The position numbers and the translations under genes were made by a program. Positions 56,689-64,000 of a stretch of DNA of 64,000 bases are shown here, in pieces. Every line of letters begins with the position of its first letter. The first letter of the stretch is position 1. Below the pieces are notes generated by a model, which had not been told where the DNA came from, did no database searches, and saw nothing but the letters and a program-made list of their open reading frames with translations. This DNA is from Euglena gracilis. Its lineage: Eukaryota > Euglenida > Euglenophyceae > Euglenales. The DNA is taken from NCBI GenBank assembly GCA_039621445.1, contig CP154956.1, positions 6,570,170 to 6,634,169 on the forward strand. Reading direction: 5' to 3'.

Positions 56689-59600
56689 CCTATCTATCTA
56701 TCTATCTATCTATATATCTATATATATATATGTATATCTTAGCTTATGAGGACAGGTTTGGCATACAGACAGTAGAGGATTCAGGGATTTCTTTGTCTTT
56801 GACCCCCCGGGGGGTAGAGCAGGGTTTGATATAAGGAGGGTGTGCATGGTTTAGGTGGGGAGGTGTCCCCCCCCCCCCCCCCCCCCCGGGCCCGCAGGGG
56901 GGGTCGGGACCACCCCCCCCCCCACCTGCCAGGGGGTCTGGACCGACCCTCGGGGGGTACCCGGGACCCCCCCCAAAAGGGTCAATTTTTTCCTCCGGCG
57001 CTTTGCGCCGAAAACTTTTTGCATTTTTGACACATTTTTGCCCAAAAAGTGCCCAAAATGGCACTTTTGGTCGTTTTGGGGGGTCAAAAATTTTCGGTCA
57101 CCCTGACCGCGCAACTGTTTAGGTGGGGGGGTGTCCCCCCCAACCCCCCCCCCCTCCTGGCCCGCAGGGGGGTCCGGACCACCCCCCCCCCACCTGTCCT
57201 TATATCGAACCCTGGGGTAGAGTGGGTGGGTCCGCCCCCCCCCCCCCGGGGATGTACTTTTCGGTGCCAAAGAGTTTTGAAAAGGTCTATTTTTGGCATT
57301 TTCGCGATTTTTTTGCCATTTTCAGGGAGAAGTGAGTGGTCCCCCGGGACCCCCCCCCCCCCCGGGCCCCCTGGTCTTGAAAAAGCCCCTCTGAGGATTC
57401 CCCGGCGAGCACACATTCCTCAGGGTGAAGGAGTAGGGGTCGGAAACCAATTCTGGAACAGGACGCGCGGAGACGAGGAGTGGTGTGGACTGACCGAGAG
57501 ACATCGTCGAATTTGTTGTCATCATAACAAATCAAAACAGACACAAACACAAAACAAAGTGGATGTGATGATGACGTAAACAAGGCGGGCGGAAGACAAA
57601 CTGGCATCCTTTGGGTGGACGCGAGGGAGGTTCCTGGGTGACTGTGCCCCCCCCCACCCAGATTTTCATTTAGTGCGCGAAAAAAAAATTTTCTGTGCCG
57701 CGTGCGCCGCGGCACCGGAAATTTTGCGACCGCGTATGCCGCGGAAGATTTCTTTCTGCGCTGCGTGCACAATGCATGTGCCGTGGGAATGTCATTGGTG
57801 CACCGCGGGTGCGTTGTTGATGCGCCGCGGCAGCGTTTCAAATGCGTTGCGGGTGTGCCGCGGCAAAAATTTAATTGTGCGCCGCGGAAAAAAGAATTTG
57901 CGTCGCGGCAAGCTTCGCCGCAGCACACAAAATTGAAGTCTGCCCCCGCCGCTCTCCAACACAAATTTTCAGATGTTTGTGCTTCAGTGGGGTAGGAATT
58001 TTTTTGCCTGCTTTCCCTTCTACCCAGACCTGGCAGCTCTCCACCAATTAATTGACCCCCAACCCCTGGCTGCGCTTCAACTGCTACACCACCACCGGGT
58101 CATTCTCCCGCAGCTCCCTGACCCATGCCCAAGGGGCCAAGTCCCAGCTGGCTGGCATGTGCAGGGCACCCCAAGCATGACCATCCTGTCAATTTTTGAC
58201 CCAGAGCCAATACAATTTCCCGGGACCTTGGTTGCGGCCCGCAGAAACCTCATGAAATTCACTCGTGCACCTTGCAAGTGGATTTTTTTCTATAAAAAAG
58301 ATGCAACAATATGCACCACCCAAGGGCTGTTTAAAAAACCGTTTGTTTTCCACCTGGGTAATGCGGGGCAATACTCTCATTTTTTTGCACATGTTGAGGA
58401 TCAAACCCATATTTCGTACTTGTGAGCCACATCTCACGTTGTATTATTTTTGGTTATGTTGAATCAATTTTTGCCAATTTGGGGTGTTTTGGGGCTGATT
58501 TGGGCCAATATGCGTAACCCCCTACAAATATAAGAAACCTGTTTCTTATATTTGGGTGTCGGCCGATCGGCCCAAAGGGTTTCTTACATTTGGGGGTTTG
58601 TTATATTTGGGTGTCGAAGGCAGGCCCCAAGGGTTTCTTATAAATGGAACTTTTTCTTCCTTCGGTTCCTTTCGTGTAATTAGTTACATGTGACCACAGC
58701 GTGTCGGATTTTCTTCATGTCTAATGGCTTCTCAGGCCCTGGAGTGTGTTTATGCTGAATCGGATCATTCCATCAGTCCAGAAGAAAGTGGTAGAGTGTT
58801 GTTTCTGAATCTGGGAGTGATGATGGTGAAAGGAATCTTCGCAAGGGATCAGGGGTTCCTTAAATATGGATTTGCGTCCAACAGCCTAGGGGTTTCTTAT
58901 ATTTGGGGGTTTCTTATATTTGGGTGTCGGCTGAAAATCGGCCAAAGGATTTCTTATAATTGGGGGTTTCTTATAGCGAGGGGTTTCTTACATTTGGGGG
59001 GGGGGGTTGGTTTATGGAAGGGAGAATCACCATTTTGGTTATTTGGTGATTTTTTTTGCCATTTTGGGGGCCATTTCAGGCTACTTAAATTTATTCATTT
59101 CAAGCTATTTCAGCTGTTTGTTGGGCCATGAGTAACTGTGGAGGATGCAGTTGCTGAATGTATTGGCCTGGTCAACCGGACACCATCGGTGATTTTAAAG
59201 GCGACGCAGGCGTTTCTGGATCCAAGGGCATGGTCCCGGGGGATGAGCTTTCCCCCCTATTAAACGAGGTCAAGAATGAATCCTCAGGAGATTTCGGGAT
59301 TGAAATATGCCGAAATCCAGTACCTCCTCCAGCGGGGGCGAGAAATTTACCAGGTAACGGCCTCCCCCTGGGGTTGTGCTGTCCAACTTGCCACACAACA
59401 GAGAACTGCCTGGGGGTTTCTGCTTTCCCAAGGTGTTGGGCGTCCAGGTTGGACACAGGTGCCCTGAGCTCAGTTACAGCCCTCTGCATGATGCTGGTGC
59501 TTTTGTGCTTGACAGGATTGTTCACATACCGCCTGGGCACATTCTGTCTCATGCCTCAAAGTGATCCCATAATGCACATCTCATAATGAGACCCAGTGGG

Positions 59601-62600
59601 TGGGGGGGACCCCCCACCTGGTCTTTAAAAGAAGCCTGGCCCGGACCCTCTCCCTGGGGGAGGGGAGGGGAGGGGAACTCCCTTTAGGTTTTGGCCGAAT
59701 TTGACCAACCCCGTGGCCGGGGGAGGGGAGGGGGGTGTCCGAGTACCTTGAACACCCATGACCAAGCACGCACCACCCCATGGCCAGTGTGGTGGCAGGG
59801 AATTGCCATATAAGATAAGGGTTACACAAGACAAGTTGAGATTGGGTGCATGGGTTGGGGATGGGGTGCGCCATGTGGTGGGCTGGAATTTTTTCAAGGG
59901 TTTCGACTCATTTTGGGTGAGTTTTGGGTTGGTTGGTTCGCCCCCCCCCAGAGGAGGGGGGCGTATGTGCACTCGCAACTGCACGTACGACATAAATGCA
60001 TGGGCCCATTGCCTCCCTCTCAACGCCATGGCGGCCATCATCATCGCCTCCATGCCTGCGCTGTTCAACTGGCGGGCAGGGTATTAAGTGAGGGCTGTTG
60101 TGGAAGGCCCCCCCCCCAGCCATGGGGGTTCGCACCCCTCCCCGATTTATGCAAACCCTGACCCCACTCCCTCCTCAGCATTTAGAGTCCTGCAACCCCC
60201 TCCCCTTGGAATTGAGGTCGAAAAAAGTTTGCCCGAGATTTTGCGCCAGCCGATTCTGGTCGCAGGCTCTCGCTTGGTACCCTGCAGGTGGGAGTTCTTC
60301 TTCTTGTACAAGGTCAACAAGTTCGATTGCCTCGTGTTCGTCACTACATGCATCTGCGTCATGATGCTCGGTGTGGAGTGGGGCCCAGGGCCAAGTGGAA
60401 TCTCATTCGCTGGGGGGGGGGCGTGTTTTGTGTGTATTTCGCACATTTCGCATTTTTATTTGCCAGAAAGCGAGGTATATTTCGCATTTTTGCGCATATT
60501 TGCCTGTTGCCACATATTTTATTGCTTTTTTCTTTTTTTGCATTCTGGGGCCATCTACGCCCCCAGAATTGTTGCTGAAAAATGGCAACAATTCTGGGGC
60601 CATTTTTAGTCTTTTTTAGACTTTTTGGGGGGCTTTTTCTTAGTTATTGTTGGCCATTCTCCCATCTTTGAGCCAAATCAGCCATTGCTTTGGCCACATT
60701 TTACACCACAAAATCATCCTCCCCTCCTTCTCCTTGTACAACCAACCACCCCTACAGACTGAACCCCCCCCCCCGCCCCGGTTGGGTTTATAGGAAGGGT
60801 TTTCTTCAGCCCCCCTGGTCCAGCCAGCATTTTCCCCCCAGTCAGCACCTCCTAGCCGGCCGGCGGACCCCAAGGGCAAAACGGGAATCGGCCAAACAGC
60901 CAGGGTGGTGGGTGGGGGGTCAACCCCCCCCCACCCGGTGGGTCAGGGGCGTCGACCACCCCCCCCCCCGACCACCTCCTCCCGTATTTCTGGGAGCCAA
61001 TTTTCCAATTTTCGACCCCAAAAATTTTTCCCGGCGCCTTTGGCTGGGTGGAGTTGTTTGAAAAAAATCTGTGAAAATGCTGTGGTGGGAGGTCGACCCC
61101 CCACACCAGGCCTCCCCGTACAGCCCTGCGGACAGGACCCCCCTCCAGGCCGTATTTTAATCGGGTGCCGACCCCACCCTGGGGTGGGGGTGCCCTGCAT
61201 GGGCAGGAATTCCAAGGCACTAAAAATCCTCCCCCCAAACTGAGAGAGTAGGGCACTTGGCCTAAAGTGCCCTAGCACAGACCCCGGCGCCGGGGAGCGA
61301 AAAATGGCCTTTTTTTCAAAGGAATGTGCCTGGGCACAGGCCAAAATCCAACCCCCCCCGGGGTAGTGCCTGCCTGGGCAGGCACTCAAAGGCACTCTGG
61401 ACCCCCCCCCCCTCCCCGGGGTTGGTAAAAAACAGCCTGCCCCTCACGGGGGTCCACTGAAATAAAGTTCGGGCCGACCCAGCAAAGCCGAGCTGGACCG
61501 AAAAAAAAATGCGACGCAAGTGCACCGATATTTTTGGGAACACAGGTCAAAAATGGCCAAAGTGTCATTTTTTCTTTGCTGGGTTTTGAGTCTTCACCTC
61601 CAAATTTTGGCTGAAAAGTGCCAACCCAGCTGATTTGGTTTTTTGGGGGCATTTTTTTTCTTGGTACACGCCATGTCCAGCTCCCAGCCTGGACCCCAGG
61701 GGGTCCAGCCAGCACCTTTTTCAAGCCAGGCTGTGGGAACCCCCTCCCCCCGGTCTTTGAGAAACCCCCAGTTTTATAGATCAGGGGGTGCCTACAACCC
61801 TGGTCAGGGGTTGTTGGGTGGGGGGGTATTTGTTGGTCGCAAATGACCAAAAGTTCTGGTTTTATGCTTCATCTCGCTTGCGCTGAATTTTAAGGTGGTG
61901 TCGAACCCCACCTGGGGGGGGGGGATGTGCCTGCCTGGGCAGGTACTCCGAGGCACCCACACCCGACCCTCCCCTTAATAGAAGCGCGGGGCTGAGCAGT
62001 TTTGCCTCATTTTCCTTGTCGAATGCCTCAACGTTTCTCAAAAGCTAGAAAAACCCAGGACACAAAAAGCCGAAAAATGCGAAGCTGCATTAATGGTTTC
62101 CTCATCCACAGGACACACGGCAAGGGAACAGTCATAATGCTACCTGCTCGATTTTTGGAGTTGCATGCTCTCTTGGATAGCAATTTTCATACTACACCCA
62201 ATCTTCCTGCTGTTATTCTTTTGCAGTTTTTTTTGCTCTTGAAATTCTCACTTTCCTGTGTTTATGTTTTCCCCCTCAAAGTCGCTCCAGAATCGCACCA
62301 CAGCCCTGTAAGGGGCTGTGCGTCGCAGTTGGGCTGTCCATGGGCATTGTCATCTTGTACTCTGCTTTCCCCCAGGTGTGCATTGTCTCCCGGATGCACA
62401 TCAACAAGCAGTATTCGACCTGCAAAGTGGCGCTGCACATTGTGAAGGCAGGTAATGAGTTGAACGAGTGAATGGGTTGTGGGGCCTCAACAACATGCAC
62501 CAGCATGTACGTTTAGCCATGTGTGTGAAGGCTCCATGTCATATCCATGTCAGCTATGCATGGGGAGGCTTTTTGAAATTGCATTTGGGTGTCTTTGTTC

Positions 62601-63544
62601 TGTTATTCTCCTTCACCAGGTTACCATCCTGGGTAATGTCCCAGAAACCCAGGTTTACCGCAACGGCACCCATGCTTATGTCAGTGAGTGTCTGTGTGCT
62701 ATTTTTCTTTGGATTGTTCCATCTTTGTTCCAACACAATATTTTTGTCAGGCTTTATCTTCATCCCTCTTATCTTTATCCCTCTAAAAAGGGTTTTTTTT
62801 TAAATCAGCACCAAGGGATTCTGTGGTGGATTGCGGCTGCAGCCAAAAATTGAATTTGATTAAATTGAATTGATTAATTTCATTAAATTTGAAATTGGAT
62901 TTAATTTGAATTCAAAAAAATCCCCCCAGCAGGAAGCCAGCCTTATTGTTGGGGTCTAGACAATTTTTTTTGGGGAAAAGTGCTCCGAAATGGTGTTTTG
63001 GGGTATTTTCAGGGGTTTAGGGGGGTTGTCAGATGCTTATTTTTCCCCAATGCTGTAGTTTTTGGGCAATTGTCCAGTTTCAGGTGCCGCCCTCCCATCC
63101 CCCCTTAAATGCATTTTGGCTCCTTTTTGGTTGGTCTACCTAAAATGGATGTTTGCCTGAGGTCCCAGACAGGGGGGGGGGGCGTTGGTAGGCATGGGCG
63201 CTGCAGTAACGTGAAGCAGTTTCCTAACGCGGAGGAGATCAACGACTGCCTCATCGTCCGCGTCGACGCCCCCATCTACTTCGCCAACACGAACCCGCTC
63301 CGAACCATGTTCAGGGAACCCCCAATGGGTTTGGGTTTTGTTTTCTTTTGTGATCATTCCCTGGGCATGGCGTGCCTGGCCAACCCCAGCCTCTGACAGC
63401 CAATCTCCCAAAACGGCTTGTTGGGTGTGTTTCCCTTGGTGTGCTTCCCTGGCGCCACTCAACTATTTGGAGACACGTGCTGCGGTGTGCGGCAGGAAGA
63501 TCAATTTCCTCATATTCGACCTGTCTGGGGTGTCCGTGATCGAT
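44073..63544 (+). CDS. SulP transporter, copy 2 (exons 7-19, cut by gap and window end)
   Basis: Same gene as copy 1, lacking exons 1-6 (gap side) and 20-21 (beyond the window). All 13 exons seen keep their frame and border motifs, including exon 11. The excess of synonymous changes suggests both sequences evolved under constraint, as alleles would. Confidence 0.85.
45070..45427. mobile_element. Copy 2 family-A MITE
   Basis: Counterpart of 22999-23344 with the same GTCGTTATC flanks (45061-45069, 45428-45436); C/G runs differ in length. Confidence 0.75.
46486..46549. repeat. Perfect 29-bp hairpin unique to copy 2
   Basis: 46486-46514 is exactly complementary to 46521-46549 with a 6-nt loop. 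The equivalent place in copy 1 (about 24450-24500) has only one arm. An extra GTCCAGGATTTTTCCCG follows (46558 onward), also absent from copy 1. Confidence 0.92.
47492..47539 (+). CDS. Copy 2 exon 8
   Basis: [16 protein letters not shown], identical to copy 1 with the same borders. Confidence 0.88.
48056..50987. mobile_element. Copy 2 of the 2.93-kb inverted-repeat element
   Basis: Counterpart of 26001-28931. Its right end reads CCTAAG, closer to the left end CTTAG, so the inverted repeat is better preserved here. Several motif copies differ by single bases. Confidence 0.75.
51823..51939 (+). CDS. Copy 2 exon 9
   Basis: Same coding sequence and borders (CTGGACCC|, |AACCAG) as copy 1. Confidence 0.93.
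52811..53130. other. 320-bp segment absent from copy 1
   Basis: Lies between GGGACCCTCC and TGTATTTGTTAGGCCCA, which are nearly adjacent in copy 1 (30733-30757). Mostly C-run and unique sequence; no inverted ends found, so a deletion in copy 1 (or lost assembly) is as likely as an insertion. Confidence 0.8.
53329..53478 (+). CDS. Copy 2 exon 10
   Basis: Two synonymous differences from copy 1 (TCC/TCA, CTC/CTT). Ends ATG|GTTAGG. Confidence 0.95.
54141..54730. mobile_element. Copy 2 family-D MITE with clean GATTTTG duplication
   Basis: CAGGGGGGGAATTGCG ... CGCATTCCCCCCCTG flanked by GATTTTG (54134-54140, 54731-54737). About 100 bp longer than its copy 1 counterpart, from extra GCGCATTTTT units. 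Confidence 0.8.
55053..55122 (+). CDS. Copy 2 exon 11 (intact)
   Basis: [23 protein letters not shown] plus T: the N-G-Y-x-L-x-P-x-x-E-x-x-x-L-G-x-A-N SulP signature, lost in copy 1. Left border CTCAG| with donor GTTAGG (conventional); right border |AAACAG. Confidence 0.92.
55195..55560. mobile_element. Family-A MITE in intron 11, copy 2
   Basis: GTCACTGACCGACCCC start, twin GTGACTGACTGGTTT blocks, GGCGCCAAAGGCGCC, GTGGAGTGACCCCC end. Counterpart of the degraded block at 32640-33240. Confidence 0.65.
55752..56740. repeat. TA/TATC microsatellites around a MITE
   Basis: (TA)n with AGATAT interruptions at 55752-55911 and 56441-56580, then (TATC)n at 56600-56715. Copy 1 has only about 80 bp of TA here (33265-33345). 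Confidence 0.95.
55912..56440. mobile_element. 529-bp foldback MITE inside the TA array, only in copy 2
   Basis: Inverted ends of about 50 bp: TGGCAAGACTAACTCACTG, C-run, G-run, AGGGCCCAGTAGTTT and the mirror image at the right end. TA flanks both sides, fitting TA-target (Tc1/mariner-like) insertion. Inside: a second CCCAGTAGTTTT/AAAACTACTGGG hairpin (55952-56010), and GGGTTAGGGTTAGG facing CCCTAACCC. No open frame. Confidence 0.9.
56782..57393. mobile_element. Copy 2 family-B MITE with internal 285-bp addition
   Basis: Counterpart of 33376-33717. The extra part (about 56845-57125) is bounded by a repeated GTTTAGGTGGGG(A/G)GGTGTCCC and contains GGCGCTTTGCGCC, suggesting a nested insertion with a duplicated target. 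Confidence 0.65.
57680..57930. repeat. Copy 2 GCCGCGG cluster
   Basis: Same as 33990-34255. Confidence 0.6.
58074..58158 (+). CDS. Copy 2 exon 12
   Basis: [10 protein letters not shown] exon, same as copy 1; the preceding TAA and absence of AG are also identical, so they are not a sequencing slip in one copy. Confidence 0.95.
59472..59509 (+). CDS. Copy 2 exon 13
   Basis: [12 protein letters not shown], same as copy 1. Confidence 0.88.
59987..60073 (+). CDS. Copy 2 exon 14
   Basis: Same coding sequence as copy 1; the C-run about 40 bp upstream is shorter. Confidence 0.9.
60290..60382 (+). CDS. Copy 2 exon 15
   Basis: One synonymous difference (TTT/TTC) from copy 1. Confidence 0.95.
62314..62369 (+). 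CDS. Copy 2 exon 16
   Basis: [19 protein letters not shown], same as copy 1. Confidence 0.95.
62608..62677 (+). CDS. Copy 2 exon 17
   Basis: [16 protein letters not shown] exon, same as copy 1. Confidence 0.92.
63209..63309 (+). CDS. Copy 2 exon 18
   Basis: [14 protein letters not shown] exon, same as copy 1. Confidence 0.95.
63488..63544 (+). CDS. Copy 2 exon 19
   Basis: [13 protein letters not shown] exon, same as copy 1. The following intron carries a 35-T run (63577-63611) that is 9-10 T in copy 1. Exons 20-21 lie beyond the window. Confidence 0.93.
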
Positions 63545-63574
63545 GGATCAGATTGGGAGTTGGCTGCCCATTTC

Positions 63575-63613
<39 letters not shown>

Positions 63614-64000
63614 TTTTTTTTTCGAAAAGGAGACTAACCCACCCCACCCCCCCCCAGTGCGTGTGCCCCCCCTTCCTGGGAATTTAGGTGCAAAATTTTA
63701 CGTGCCAGCGCTTCGCAGGGGGGGATTGATATCCACAATTTTCCCGCAATTTTCCGCAATATCCACCATTTGTACAGTCTTCCGCAGTTTTCCCACAGTT
63801 TTTTTCTTTTTCCGCAATTTTTTCCGCATGAACCTGAGATCGAAGGTGGAGTGAGCCCCGGCCATTCCTTGAATGGTTCACAAGGGAACGTAAGTGCCAT
63901 TTTGCTAATTTCTTGCAGTTTTGCAAAAATTTGCCAAAATTTGCTAATTTGGGCAATGTTTGCAGGCCGTTGTGTGGTTGTTGGGTTTCTGCTGGGAAAT

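Larger units (their letters stand above)
43567..64000. repeat. Second near-identical copy of 21492-40295
   Basis: Collinear throughout, with substitutions and homopolymer-length differences. Larger differences: about 40 bp present only near 25845-25885; 320 bp only at 52811-53130; exon 11 intact only here; an AT array plus MITE only at 55746-56745; about 285 bp only at 56845-57125; a long T run at 63577-63622. The coding differences I noticed were mostly synonymous, with one exception (Phe to Val in exon 7). Confidence 0.97.

Noticed and set aside
1-64000. tRNA or rRNA genes
   Set aside because: No cloverleaf with conserved arms or rRNA core sequence was seen by eye; a covariance-model search would be needed to exclude them.

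Overview
The window reads as euglenid nuclear DNA, most like Euglena gracilis. Two independent signals support this. (1) The minus strand at 10000-10025 carries a 26-nt sequence that matches, base for base as I remember it, the Euglena spliced leader. (2) On the plus strand, exons of one SulP-family anion transporter gene are joined in frame only if most introns are of the non-conventional euglenid type: CAG near intron position +4 and CTG at -8 to -6, instead of GT...AG. C/G homopolymers, dense MITE-like repeats and tiny exons in a sea of intron fit the same picture. No rRNA, tRNA, CRISPR or prokaryotic gene was seen.

Layout. 1 to about 10025 (minus strand): two related non-LTR retrotransposons lie head to tail. 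The left one runs off the window and has one frameshift. The right one has an open 1425-codon frame. Each has a repeat-rich N-terminal part, then an exact 2A ribosome-skipping motif (GDIESNPGP), then reverse transcriptase with a YLDD box, a Cys/His finger and a probable restriction-like endonuclease. The 5' side of the right element begins with the spliced-leader sequence, as if a trans-spliced RNA had been copied into DNA.

10444 to 42880 (plus strand): one SulP/STAS transporter gene of about 714 codons in 21 exons over 32 kb. Of 20 introns, 18 fit the CAG/CTG rule and 2 look like GT-AG. Introns hold a 2.4-kb inverted-repeat element with a 24-unit 71-bp minisatellite, a 2.93-kb inverted-repeat element packed with TTTGCGCAAA palindromes, and several short MITE-like families. 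Some MITEs end in CAG...CTG and are flanked by exact 7-8 bp target duplications. That is the same size as the 3+5 nt that the non-conventional introns remove outside CAG/CTG. One STAS exon is tandemly duplicated.

43554-43566 is a 13-N assembly gap. After it, 43567-64000 repeats 21492-40295 almost base for base (transporter exons 7-19), with indels, a MITE present only in the second copy, and an intact exon 11 that is scrambled in the first copy. Second-haplotype sequence placed in tandem by the assembler is the simplest reading; a true 20-kb duplication is the alternative.

Exon borders are my inference from reading frame, family conservation and border motifs; the two GT-AG borders are the least certain.
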